Part shown: piece after piece, positions 24,149-31,617 of the stretch
Numbering within the stretch: the stretch's first letter is position 1
Layout: every line of letters begins with the position of its first letter
DNA from: an uncultured Adlercreutzia sp.
GTDB taxonomy: Bacteria > Actinomycetota > Coriobacteriia > Coriobacteriales > Eggerthellaceae
Length of the DNA: 64,000 nt
NCBI GenBank assembly: GCA_910589165.1
Contig: CAJUSP010000012.1
Location: 36,165-100,164 of the forward strand
Direction: 5' to 3'
Made by a program: the position numbers and the translations under genes
The notes under the pieces: model-generated
What the model was told of the DNA's origin: nothing
What the model saw: only the letters and a program-made list of their open reading frames with translations
Databases searched by the model: none

Positions 24149-24904
24149 ATGAAGCTCACTAAGCAGGAATGGCAGGACCTGAACAACCGTCTCGTGATGG
24201 CGCTGCGCCCCCTCACCAACCCGGTGGCCATCAAGATGATCGACTCGCCCGAGGGCTTCGAGGAGTACGGCGACCTGAAGATGGCTACCAACCCCTCCAC
24301 GGGTTGCCAGATCATCGGCATCGCCGCCCACTTCCATATGACCATCGGCATCAAGCCCGAGAAGTTCCTCACCACCTACTGCGGCGCCAACTGCGGTTGC
24401 TGCGAGCGCGACGAGGAGTGGCACGACGGCGTGCTGCTGGCCAACCCGCCCTACCCGTGGCACGGCAACCAGGACGCCTCCCGCGCCCATATGGAAAGCT
24501 ACCTGGACACGCTGCCCGAGAAGCCCTATGCCGGCATGGTGGCTTCGCCGCTCGACGACAACGACATCGCCGAGCCCGACTGCATCTCGGTGCAGATTCA
24601 GGCTTCTGGGGCTTTCCATCTGCTGGCTGGCCTGATCGAGGCCGACTTCCAGTACCTGGAGTTCCCCTTCCGCGGCGAGTCCCAGTGCGTCGACACCTGG
24701 ATGCGTACTATCAAGACCGGCAAGCCCGGCCTGTCCTTGGGTTGCCGCGGTGACCGCGCCCTGGGCAATCTGCAGTCAGGCGAGGTGCGTGTGACGCTCA
24801 CCTGCGAGCAGTTCGTGAAGGCCATCGAGGGCGTTGAGAACCTCATCAACCGCGGCGTCGACTACCCGTACTTCGCCCCCATCATGCTGCCCGACAACGT
24901 GTAG
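24149..24904 (+). CDS. DUF169 family protein
   Basis: A 251-residue soluble protein with the DUF169 layout: N-terminal LRPLTNPVAIKM, a cysteine cluster TYCGANCGCCERD near residue 75-87, and the C-terminal GCRGDRALGNLQSGEVRVTL block followed by a VKAIEGVENLI helix. The cysteines could bind metal. Function of the family is unknown; it often sits beside anaerobic redox enzymes. AGAGAGGAG precedes ATG 24149. It ends the cluster, closed by the terminator at 24982. Confidence 0.82.
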   Translation: MKLTKQEWQDLNNRLVMALRPLTNPVAIKMIDSPEGFEEYGDLKMATNPSTGCQIIGIAAHFHMTIGIKPEKFLTTYCGANCGCCERDEEWHDGVLLANPPYPWHGNQDASRAHMESYLDTLPEKPYAGMVASPLDDNDIAEPDCISVQIQASGAFHLLAGLIEADFQYLEFPFRGESQCVDTWMRTIKTGKPGLSLGCRGDRALGNLQSGEVRVTLTCEQFVKAIEGVENLINRGVDYPYFAPIMLPDNV

Positions 24905-24981
24905 GAAGCGCTGGCGAGGAAGCTTCACGAGGCAGCCGGCCACCTGAACAGTCTCATCCGGCAGCGAAAGCCTTTGTACGC

Positions 24982-25008
24982 AGGGAGCCCCTTTCGGGGC
25001 TCCCTTTG
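24982..25008 (+). terminator. Rho-independent terminator of redox cluster
   Basis: AGGGAGCCCC (24982-24991) pairs with GGGGCTCCCT (24996-25005), then TTTGCGTTTTC. Confidence 0.85.
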
Positions 25009-25111
25009 CGTTTTCGGGAACGGAGGCGTGACGGGTGCGAGAGCGGATGGCTTGTGGTGAACGTGACGCGCTAGGATGGCGGGGTCAACCTACGATGTGA
25101 AGGAGCTTCCT

Positions 25112-25909
25112 ATGCGTTTGCAAGATAAGGTAGTGGTGGTCACGGCGGCGACGCGCGGCATTGGTGCGGCCATTGTGAAGGCGTGCGCGCAAGAGGGCGC
25201 CACGGTGTACATCGGCGCTCGCAACATGGAGCGCGCCGAGGCCGAGGCGGCGGAACTAACGGCCCAGGGTTTGAAGGTGAAGTGCGTCTACAACGACGCC
25301 TCGGTGCCCGACAGCTTCAAGGCCATGATCGATACCGTGGTGAAGAACGAGGGCCGTGTCGATGTACTCGTGAACAACTTCGGCGGCACGAAGCCCGCTA
25401 CCGACAAGGACATCACGGCCACGGGCTACGAGGACTTCATCAAGAACATCGACGTGAACATCGGTAGCGTGTTCCTGGGCTGCCAGGCGGTCATCCCCGC
25501 TATGCGCGAGGCGGGCGGCGGTTCCATTGTGAACATCAGCTCCATCGCCGGCAGCGTGCCCGACATCAGCCAAATCGCCTACGGCACGGCCAAGGCGGCC
25601 ATCAACCACATGAGCAAGTCCATGGCCGTGCAGCTGGCCCGTGCCAACATCCGCGTGAACGTGGTGGCGCCCGGCATGACCGCCACCGACGCGGTGAACG
25701 ACAACCTCACCGACGACTTCAAGAAGTTCTTCCTGCGTCACATTCCGCTGGGCCGCATGGCCGACCCGAAGCACATCGCCGCGGCCGTCGTTTACTTCGC
25801 CAGCGACGAGAGCGCCTGCACCACCGGCCAGCTGTTGGAAGTCTCCGGCGGCTTCGGTCTGGCCACCCCCATCTTCGCCGACGCCATGGATGCCGCCGTC
25901 GCGCGGTAG
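25112..25909 (+). CDS. SDR resembling 7-alpha-hydroxysteroid dehydrogenase
   Basis: A 265-residue classical SDR. TAATRGIG forms the cofactor motif, with Arg after the second strand (GARN) suggesting NADP(H). NNFGGT replaces the usual NNAG, catalytic Ser is in NISSIAGSVPDIS and the Tyr/Lys pair in IAYGTAKAAI. NNxGGT, VPDIS-x-IAY and a C-terminal EVSGGFGLATP closely recall clostridial 7-alpha-hydroxysteroid dehydrogenases as I remember them; no alignment was run. GAAGGAG precedes ATG 25112. It lies after the cluster terminator, so it is expressed separately, but the proximity suggests a shared steroid-like substrate (inference). Confidence 0.82.
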   Translation: MRLQDKVVVVTAATRGIGAAIVKACAQEGATVYIGARNMERAEAEAAELTAQGLKVKCVYNDASVPDSFKAMIDTVVKNEGRVDVLVNNFGGTKPATDKDITATGYEDFIKNIDVNIGSVFLGCQAVIPAMREAGGGSIVNISSIAGSVPDISQIAYGTAKAAINHMSKSMAVQLARANIRVNVVAPGMTATDAVNDNLTDDFKKFFLRHIPLGRMADPKHIAAAVVYFASDESACTTGQLLEVSGGFGLATPIFADAMDAAVAR

Positions 25910-25997
25910 GCAACAATCGGTCGGCCTCGCCGGCGGCTTTGCGGCACCGTGCTAGAATGACGGCATTGTCGTCGAGCCTTGAAGGAGGTGAGAGGAA

Positions 25998-26270
25998 ATG
26001 TCGAAGAAGCGCAAGCGGTCGGTGCCGGTGCAGCCGCGCAAGACGCCGGACAGCGCGGTGTGGCGCCAGTCGGCCGAAGAGGCGACGCTGGCGGCGAAGC
26101 CTCGCTATAACGGCTACGCCTGCGGCCACGGAGCCCACGGTGCGGCCAAGTACAGCCGCACGAAAGCCAAGCAAGCCTGGCAGCGCCAGGTGCGACAAGA
26201 AGGAGCCTCTCGGGGCTCCTTCCTTTTTGTGGGTGTGAGGCGCTGGGAAGGCGAAGGCTACACGAACTGA
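25998..26270 (+). CDS. Small basic conserved-looking protein with altered tail
   Basis: A 90-residue basic protein starting MSKKRKRSVPVQPRKTPDSA with AAGGAGG 9 bases upstream, so expression is likely. The central YACGHGAHGAAKYSRTKAKQAWQRQ has one Cys and three His and could bind metal or nucleic acid. I do not recognise the family. Oddly, the frame runs through a terminator hairpin (26200-26228) and stops only inside the convergent antitoxin gene, overlapping it by 13 bases. The last 69 bases before that point are duplicated at 27101-27169, so the present C-terminus is probably not ancestral. Confidence 0.6.
   Translation: MSKKRKRSVPVQPRKTPDSAVWRQSAEEATLAAKPRYNGYACGHGAHGAAKYSRTKAKQAWQRQVRQEGASRGSFLFVGVRRWEGEGYTN
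26160..26228 (+). repeat. 69-bp direct repeat flanking the toxin-antitoxin module, left copy
   Basis: 66 of 69 positions match 27101-27169 in the same orientation. It contains the coding tail of the small basic gene and a terminator hairpin (AAGGAGCC / GGCTCCTT) with a T-run. Confidence 0.92.
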
Positions 26271-26530
26271 ACGACCAGCTTCTTCCCCATGCCGTCGGCG
26301 AGTTGCTGCAGGGTCTTTAGCGTAGGGCTTGACTTGCCGGTTTGCAGACGACTGAGGGCGCTCTGCTTCATCCCGCAACGCTCGGCGAGCTCGCTTTGGG
26401 TGATGCCCAGCTCCTCTTGGGCATCGAGAATGGCCCTGATTACGGCATACTCCGGCTCGAGGCGCTCCCATTCCTCGGCGAATGCAGGGTCTTTCGTCTG
26501 CTCGTCCAGATACTCTTTGAAGCTAAGCAT
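26258..26530 (-). CDS. XRE-family antitoxin (HigA-like)
   Basis: A 90-residue helix-turn-helix protein: the XRE domain is ITQSELAERCGMKQSALSRLQTGKSSPTLKTLQ, ending in GKKLVVQFV; the N-terminal helix (residues 1-40) is charged. It is encoded after the toxin with an 8-base overlap, the HigBA order. It should neutralise the toxin and repress the shared promoter at 26892-26919. Confidence 0.9.
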   Translation of the reverse strand: MLSFKEYLDEQTKDPAFAEEWERLEPEYAVIRAILDAQEELGITQSELAERCGMKQSALSRLQTGKSSPTLKTLQQLADGMGKKLVVQFV

Positions 26531-26879
26531 GGTTGCGCCTTCTTTCCCAATCGTTCTTGTAGCGAATCGCTCGGTTCAGCTCTCGCGGAGGCGTCTTCTG
26601 CGTCTTTTTCAGGAAGCCGTTCGTAAGCACGATTGAGCCGTCCTGATAGAAGAAGTAGAACACTCGAGCCTGTTCTCCCGAGGTAGGGATTCTCAACTCG
26701 AAGATCCCGTTTCTCAGGTGCTTCGAGGCCGGCGGCCGTAGTTCGGCACCCTTCTCGCTCAGCACCTCAAGGTCGCGGAGGCATTTCGCTCGTTGACGCA
26801 TGGGAAGCGAATCGAGGAACTCGCGCACGGGGATGCGCCCGTTTTCCTTTTCGTAGAAGACGATTTCGTAGCAGCCCAT
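26523..26879 (-). CDS. RelE/HigB-superfamily toxin
   Basis: A 118-residue protein of the RelE/HigB (phage Gp49-like, DUF891) group: YEIVFYEKENGRIPVREFLDSL at the N-terminus, a central HLRNGIFELRI, then RVFYFFYQDGSIVLTNGFLKK, which supplies the typical basic and aromatic ribonuclease-site residues. Such toxins cleave mRNA at the ribosome. It is first in the operon, with AAGGAGG before the start at 26879. The module lies between two 69-bp direct repeats, suggesting recent arrival. Confidence 0.9.
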   Translation of the reverse strand: MGCYEIVFYEKENGRIPVREFLDSLPMRQRAKCLRDLEVLSEKGAELRPPASKHLRNGIFELRIPTSGEQARVFYFFYQDGSIVLTNGFLKKTQKTPPRELNRAIRYKNDWERRRNHA

Positions 26880-26891
26880 GGTGTCCTCCTT

Positions 26892-26919
26892 ATACTATAA
26901 CAAAATAGTTATACGTCAA
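26892..26919 (-). promoter_or_regulatory. Promoter and operator of the toxin-antitoxin operon
   Basis: Minus-strand -35 TTGACG (26919-26914) and -10 TAGTAT (26897-26892) with a 16-bp spacer. The inverted repeat TATAAC/GTTATA (26896-26901, 26908-26913) lies within the spacer, well placed for repression by the antitoxin. Confidence 0.7.
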
Positions 26920-27100
26920 GCCACTCTGGCGATGGCTGGGAGGATCTTGCAGGTTAAGTCGCCCGATGCGCGTCAGTTAATTTCGACCGATGGGCTGTGA
27001 CAGCTATAAAGCTGCCCCTGCACTGGCTCTTGCTGGCATTATAGCATACAAATGTACGTTTTTCTAGGAGAAAAAACAGTGTTTGATTCCAAGATCGTCG

Positions 27101-27169
27101 ACGAAGGCCAAGCAAGTCTGGCAGCGCCAGATGCGACAAGAAGGAGCCTCTCGGGGCTCCTTCCTTTTT
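27101..27169 (+). repeat. 69-bp direct repeat, right copy
   Basis: Copy of 26160-26228 including the plus-strand terminator. No plus-strand gene precedes it, so the terminator is orphaned. The 931-941 bp between copies hold the toxin-antitoxin pair. Confidence 0.92.
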
Positions 27170-27176
27170 CGTGTCT

Positions 27177-28070
27177 CTAGCGGCTCACCGCGGTTGGGAG
27201 GTGCTTTCTTGCCAGCTCCATGAACAGGCGCGCGGCGGGGGTGAGCCAGGTGGTTCTGCGGTGGGCCAGCAGCACGGGGAAGGCCTCGTCCTCCGAGGCG
27301 CAGGGGATGCGGCGGAAAGTGCCGGCCTCCAGCTCGGCAGCCACGGCGAAGTGCGGGGCGATGGTGAAGCCCATGCCCAAGCGCACCAACTTCATGATGG
27401 CCTGGCTCGTCCACAGCTCCATGGTGTCGGCCAGCTGTATGCGGCGGGCGGCCAGGCAGCGCTCGAAGCCGATGCGGAACACGCTGTCGGGCTCGTCAAT
27501 GATGAAGGGCGCCGTCACCGTGCCGCCCTCCGTGCGCAGGTCGGGCGCTTCTATGCCAGAGGCAATGACGGGCACGGTGCTCACCGTGGCAATTTGCTCC
27601 AGGGCGATGTCCTCGGGGGCCCAGTCGACGGCGTATACCACGCCCAAGTCGCACTCGCCCCGCGCCAGGGTTTCGGAAATCTGCGCGAGGGAGCCATCGC
27701 GCAGGCGCAGGCGCACCCCGGGCGCGCGCTCGCGGAACTCGGCCAGCACCTCGTTCATGGCGTGGCACAGAAGGCTCTCGGCGATGTCGACGCGCAGGGT
27801 GCCGGACGGCTCGCCCCCGTCGGCGCCCAGCGCCTCGAGCCGATCGGCGGCGGCGATGACGTCGGCTGCCTGGGCCAGCGCCTCGGCGCCCTTCTCGGTA
27901 AGCACCATGCGCCGCCCGATGCGCTCGAACAGCTGCAGGCCCAGGTCGCGCTCCAGCTGCTTGATGTGCACGGTGACCGTCGATTGCGTGTAGCCGAGGG
28001 CCTCGGCCGCCCGGGCGTAGGTGCCGCAATCGACAACGGCCTGAAAGGTGCGGAGGCATTTGATTTCCAT
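27177..28070 (-). CDS. LysR-family transcriptional regulator
   Basis: A 297-residue LysR regulator. The N-terminal winged helix contains TYARAAEALGYTQSTVTVHIKQLE and RRMVLTEKGAEAL; the remaining 200 residues are the effector-binding domain with two periplasmic-binding-like lobes. It diverges from the LysE-type exporter gene at 28210 across a perfect 9-bp inverted repeat (28080-28102), so it likely controls that exporter in response to an amino acid or similar ligand. Confidence 0.93.
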   Translation of the reverse strand: MEIKCLRTFQAVVDCGTYARAAEALGYTQSTVTVHIKQLERDLGLQLFERIGRRMVLTEKGAEALAQAADVIAAADRLEALGADGGEPSGTLRVDIAESLLCHAMNEVLAEFRERAPGVRLRLRDGSLAQISETLARGECDLGVVYAVDWAPEDIALEQIATVSTVPVIASGIEAPDLRTEGGTVTAPFIIDEPDSVFRIGFERCLAARRIQLADTMELWTSQAIMKLVRLGMGFTIAPHFAVAAELEAGTFRRIPCASEDEAFPVLLAHRRTTWLTPAARLFMELARKHLPTAVSR

Positions 28071-28079
28071 GGGGCTCCT

Positions 28080-28102
28080 ATTGTTCGAAATGCTCGAACA
28101 AT
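28080..28102. promoter_or_regulatory. LysR operator
   Basis: ATTGTTCGA and TCGAACAAT are perfect 9-bp arms 5 bp apart, right before the LysR start and 108 bases before lysE. It fits a T-N11-A LysR box. Confidence 0.72.
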
Positions 28103-28209
28103 AATATCAGAACTATTCGTTATACAAATGGTTGCTCTTTCGCCATTATGGAATTGCCCGAGCCGAGTCCTCGGCGCCCCGGCTCCATCTGTTGCTGAAG
28201 GAGGACCTC

Positions 28210-28812
28210 ATGACCCCTGCCCTCGTTGCCGCTTTGCCGGCCTTTGCGCTCTACACGTTCATTCAGGCCATCACGCCCGGCCCTGCCAACCTGTGCTCGC
28301 TGGCCACGACCATGCGCATCGGTGTGCGCCCGGCCCTGCGCCAGTGGGTCGGGCTCACCATCGGCTTTTTCGTGGTGATGGCCGTGGCCATGGCGGCGCT
28401 CTTGGGCGCGACGAGCTTCATCGAGGGCGCGCTGCCGGTGCTCACGGTGGCCGGTGCCGCCTACGTGCTGTGGCTCGCTTGGTCTATGGTGCGCCCCGGG
28501 GAGGGCCATGGCTTCAGCGGCGTGCAGCCCACCATCGGGGCCGGTGTGGTGCTGCAGGTGACGAACGTGAAGCTGCTCGTCATGAGTTCTACGGCATTGG
28601 TTGCCTACGTGATTCCCTATACGAGCGATTGGGCGGTTCTGGCAGCCATCGGGTTTGCCGTTCCCATCGTGGGGTCGGCGTGCAATCTCGCCTGGATATA
28701 CGGCGGCGTGCACCTACAGGCGTTCTACGAGCGCCACCGCCGCCCCGTCGATGCCATCATGGCCGCAGCCCTCGCCCTGTGCGCCGTAGGCATGCTGGCC
28801 GCCCTTGTCTAA
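28210..28812 (+). CDS. LysE/RhtB-family amino-acid exporter
   Basis: A 200-residue membrane protein with about six hydrophobic segments. ITPGPANLCSLATTMRIG near the N-terminus is the family hallmark, followed by VLWLAWSMVRPG and a conserved LQVTNVKLLVM. LysE/RhtB proteins expel amino acids such as lysine, homoserine or threonine, or their derivatives. ATG 28210 has GAAGGAGG just upstream. Divergent LysR regulator at 27177-28070. Specific substrate unknown. Confidence 0.9.
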   Translation: MTPALVAALPAFALYTFIQAITPGPANLCSLATTMRIGVRPALRQWVGLTIGFFVVMAVAMAALLGATSFIEGALPVLTVAGAAYVLWLAWSMVRPGEGHGFSGVQPTIGAGVVLQVTNVKLLVMSSTALVAYVIPYTSDWAVLAAIGFAVPIVGSACNLAWIYGGVHLQAFYERHRRPVDAIMAAALALCAVGMLAALV

Positions 28813-28898
28813 AGAAGGCGGCGAGTTGCCCAGAGGGCTCTTTGACAGCCTGGCCCGGGCGTCCAAATTTCTTCGTGCTTTGCTCCGTGAGTCTGATA

Positions 28899-28920
28899 AA
28901 CTATCACCAAAGTGATAGTT
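28899..28920. promoter_or_regulatory. Operator of the DUF3990 operon
   Basis: AACTATCAC and GTGATAGTT are perfect 9-bp arms with a 4-bp spacer, ending 14 bases before the DUF3990 start. This is a position for repression by the co-transcribed helix-turn-helix protein. Confidence 0.7.
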
Positions 28921-28934
28921 CAGAATGGAGAATC

Positions 28935-29624
28935 ATGTATCGCGCGGTAGACTTCTTCGGAAAAGACGCTCTAACCCTCTTTCATGGGTCTCGCGCAGTG
29001 GTAAAGCAGCCATGGCTGGGCGGCGGTAGCTCGCACTGCGATTATGGGTCGGGCTTCTATGGCACTGAATCGTTGGCTCTGGCGAGCGAATGGGCGTGCC
29101 CCACGTTGGACGATGGTTGCGTTAACGAGTATCGGTTGTCGCTTGGCGGGTTGAAGGTGCTCGATCTGTCTTCTCCCGAATTCTCGGTGTTGAATTGGCT
29201 CGCTGTTTTGCTGGCTCATCGGACGTTCGAGGTGGAGCCGTCATCGAGCCGCCGCGCGCGTGATTTCATGCTCGAGCGGTACGGGGTTGATCTGACGGGC
29301 GCCGACCTGATCCACGGTTATCGCGCGGACGACTCCTATTTCTCCTTCGCGCGTGATTTTCTTACCAACCAAATTGATATCGAAACACTTGAGCGCGCAT
29401 TGTTCTCAGGCGGTTTGGGCTATCAGATTGCGCTGAAAACCGAGAGCGCTTTCGAGGCTCTTTCCTTTGTCGGGTCAGCCACCGTAGAGGGGTCGCGTTG
29501 GAACCCTTTGCGTATCGCGCGCGATGGCAAGGCGCGCGAGCAGTATCAGCGACTCCGCATGGCGGCTATTGAGGGCGGATTCCGCGGAACCTACCTGATG
29601 GACCTTATGAGGGGTGAGGCGTGA
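28935..29624 (+). CDS. DUF3990 protein (ADP-ribosyltransferase-like fold, possible toxin)
   Basis: A 229-residue soluble protein. LTLFHGSRAVVKQP and DYGSGFYGTESLALASEWA match the DUF3990 pattern (HGS, then FGxGFYxT). The family has been linked by fold comparison to ADP-ribosyltransferases; the His and Tyr here would occupy the NAD-binding positions. The rest is family-variable. Codon and base use look less GC-rich than in neighbouring genes, suggesting transfer. It overlaps the next gene (TGATG) and follows a perfect palindrome, so the two look like a toxin-antitoxin-type operon. Enzymatic activity and target are inference. Confidence 0.78.
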   Translation: MYRAVDFFGKDALTLFHGSRAVVKQPWLGGGSSHCDYGSGFYGTESLALASEWACPTLDDGCVNEYRLSLGGLKVLDLSSPEFSVLNWLAVLLAHRTFEVEPSSSRRARDFMLERYGVDLTGADLIHGYRADDSYFSFARDFLTNQIDIETLERALFSGGLGYQIALKTESAFEALSFVGSATVEGSRWNPLRIARDGKAREQYQRLRMAAIEGGFRGTYLMDLMRGEA

Positions 29625-30277
29625 TGGGCCGTGTTGTGTACGGCGTGGTCAACTTGGGGACGCCCTATCTGGATGACATGCGCGAGACGTTGGGTAGTTT
29701 GTTCGACATTGGCGTTAACGAGTGGGGAGTGTCGGGGGAAGAGCTGGCCCAGGCGTTTGTCGCCTCAGGTGTCGCTGGCCAATTCGAACGCTGCAACCCT
29801 GCCTTTGTGGCGGGCAAATCGGCGCTCGACCTCCTTCGTCTTCTGGCCCCTTTTGTCGACAGTGATCGGCCGGTGCCTACAGAAGCGCAGGTTTCGCCCC
29901 TTGAGGATTACTGGCTCGGCTGGTCGCTGGCCTATTATCAGGTTGAGACGGGGAAGACGTATCGTCAGATATTCGAGGTCGTCCCATACGGTGAACTTGT
30001 CGCCATGTACTATCCCCTCCACGAAGCAGCGGAGCAGAAGTTTGTCGAGGTGCTGAACGAGCGCCTCGCCTCGGCTGGCACGCCAACGCGGCTCTATCGG
30101 CAGCGCCGCTTGTGCGACCTCACTCAAAAACAGCTTGCCGATGCTTCCGGTGTATCGCTGCGATCTATTCAGATGTACGAGCAGCGCCAGAAGAACATTA
30201 ACCATGCCGCCGCCGAAACGGTCTATTGTCTCGCCTTCGCCCTCCACTGCTCTATGGAGGATTTGCTGGAACGCTAG
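29624..30277 (+). CDS. Helix-turn-helix partner of DUF3990
   Basis: A 217-residue protein. The first 140 residues form an unrecognised domain (WGVSGEELAQAFVASGVAG, DYWLGWSLAYYQVETGKTY). The C-terminal 60 residues are an XRE-type helix-turn-helix: LCDLTQKQLADASGVSLRSIQMYEQRQK followed by ALHCSMEDLLE. The start ATG overlaps the DUF3990 stop; a GTG three bases earlier is also possible. Translation coupling and the upstream palindrome suggest it regulates the pair and may hold the partner in check. Similar HTH-tailed partners often accompany DUF3990, but no named system is recognised. Confidence 0.72.
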   Translation: MGRVVYGVVNLGTPYLDDMRETLGSLFDIGVNEWGVSGEELAQAFVASGVAGQFERCNPAFVAGKSALDLLRLLAPFVDSDRPVPTEAQVSPLEDYWLGWSLAYYQVETGKTYRQIFEVVPYGELVAMYYPLHEAAEQKFVEVLNERLASAGTPTRLYRQRRLCDLTQKQLADASGVSLRSIQMYEQRQKNINHAAAETVYCLAFALHCSMEDLLER

Positions 30278-30290
30278 AGCGAGCGGAAGA

Positions 30291-30381
30291 TTTGGCCAAT
30301 TTGGACAAGTTAGACTCTTTAGAAAGTTTAGACAATTTAGACAACGGAAAGCAGTTTAGATTCTTTAGACAATTTAGACAA
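30291..30381 (+). repeat. 9-bp tandem repeat array (consensus TTTAGACAA)
   Basis: Units of 9 bp occupy 30291-30344, then 30355-30381 after a 10-bp break. Four are exact TTTAGACAA; others vary (TTTGGCCAA, TTTGGACAA, GTTAGACTC, TTTAGAAAG, TTTAGATTC). The array starts 13 bases after the HTH gene and ends at the probable -35 of the ATPase promoter. Confidence 0.9.
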
Positions 30382-30401
30382 CCAGGTCAATGTGGTAGAA
30401 T
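30374..30401 (+). promoter_or_regulatory. Possible promoter of AAA ATPase gene
   Basis: TTAGAC (30374-30379), inside the last repeat unit, a 16-bp spacer and TAGAAT (30396-30401). The start codon is 31 bases downstream. Confidence 0.45.
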
Positions 30402-30432
30402 CCTTGAAAATACTTTGTTCGGAGGAGGCCTG

Positions 30433-31590
30433 ATGTTCGAGAATCCCTTCACGCCGCTCTTTGGCGGGCGTCCCGATTGCTTTTTCGGCCGTGGCGAAAT
30501 CCTGCGACGTTTCGACAGCGCGATGCGGGATAGCGGCAGTGACGACCGCGCGCTTTTCATCACGGGCAGCCGTGGTTACGGCAAGACGGCCCTTTTGGAG
30601 CAGCTGTCCTTGAGGGCCCGCGAGGAGGGCCGCACGGTCATCGATGTGGGATCCGACAACCCCATAGCGGGCATCATGCGCCACCTGTTTCCCTTCGACG
30701 AATCGACCAAGACCGTCGACCCCGAGCTCGAGGTGAATGTGCTCGGCACCGGCGGGAAAGTCCGTGGCGGCTCAAGCTCGAAGACTATCCACTACGACCG
30801 TGACGACTTCGAGTACCTCTTCCTGAAGGCCTGTACCCGCGATGGCTTCAAGTTGTTGGTGACTATCGACGAGGTTCAGAAGGTTTCCCTCGACGACGTG
30901 TCGCTCATTTCCGAGTCGTTCCAAATGGCCTCGCGCAAAGGCTGCGACGTGATGCTCGCCGTTGCGGGACTGCCGTACGCCTACGAGCCCATCATCCAGA
31001 ACAACGGCTGCACGTTCCTGCGCCGGGCGGCCCACGAGAAGCTGGGCCCGCTTGGCCGAGAGGAGGTACGGGATGCCCTCGTGTCGTCTTTCGGCAAAAT
31101 CAAGGGCCTTTCCCTTGACGAGGAGGCGCTGCAGAAGCTCGTCTCGGCATCCTATGGGCACCCCTATCTTATGCAGCTGCAGGGTTACTATCTTGTGGAC
31201 GCTGTTAACCAACGCGAGGTGGGTAGGCGCCATACTATCGGCGCCCATGAGGTCGAGGCCGTCATGCCCCAAGTTCTCGAGGCCTATCATCAGCGGGCGT
31301 TGGCGCCGCTTGTGCAGGTTATGCCCGAATCGGAGCGAGAGTACCTGCGCGCCATGGCATCGGTGGTGGACGAGAGCCGCGTAGTGGAGACGGCCGATAT
31401 TGCCGCTGCCCTCGGCCGCGAGCAGAAGCAGCTGAGCATGGTGAGGGAAAGCCTCATCGACAACGGCATTGTCGCTTCCCCCAAGCGCGGGGCGCTGTTG
31501 TTCCTGATTCCCTACCTGGCCGAGTACTTCCGCCGGAACGATACAGAGCTCGACCCCGATGTAGCCGCCGCCCTCGAATGGGGGATGTAG
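30433..31590 (+). CDS. AAA/ORC-type ATPase
   Basis: A 385-residue ATP-binding protein. It opens MFENPFTPLFGGRPDCFFGR, the phrase where AAA_16/archaeal-type ATPases begin. Walker A is GSRGYGKTAL, Walker B LLVTIDEVQKV, followed by a sensor-like VAGLP and a C-terminal winged-helix region (ETADIAAALGREQKQLSMVRESLIDNGIV). GGAGGAGG precedes ATG 30433. Function of this group is poorly known; DNA-associated or mobile-element roles are proposed for relatives. The 9-bp repeats just upstream could be its binding array or a regulatory repeat. It may be unrelated to the preceding DUF3990 pair. Confidence 0.82.
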   Translation: MFENPFTPLFGGRPDCFFGRGEILRRFDSAMRDSGSDDRALFITGSRGYGKTALLEQLSLRAREEGRTVIDVGSDNPIAGIMRHLFPFDESTKTVDPELEVNVLGTGGKVRGGSSSKTIHYDRDDFEYLFLKACTRDGFKLLVTIDEVQKVSLDDVSLISESFQMASRKGCDVMLAVAGLPYAYEPIIQNNGCTFLRRAAHEKLGPLGREEVRDALVSSFGKIKGLSLDEEALQKLVSASYGHPYLMQLQGYYLVDAVNQREVGRRHTIGAHEVEAVMPQVLEAYHQRALAPLVQVMPESEREYLRAMASVVDESRVVETADIAAALGREQKQLSMVRESLIDNGIVASPKRGALLFLIPYLAEYFRRNDTELDPDVAAALEWGM

Positions 31591-31617
31591 GCGCACCTTC
31601 GGGGGTTCGCTTGCTCT

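Noticed and set aside
26954..27139. A 61-residue minus-strand open frame between the direct repeats
   Set aside because: It crosses the duplicated terminator in antisense and has no start signal.
27171..29624. An 817-residue plus-strand open frame
   Set aside because: Only its last 229 residues (DUF3990) are real. The rest is antisense to lysR and out of frame with lysE.
30291..30381. CRISPR array
   Set aside because: Units are 9 bp and contiguous without spacers, and no cas genes are present.
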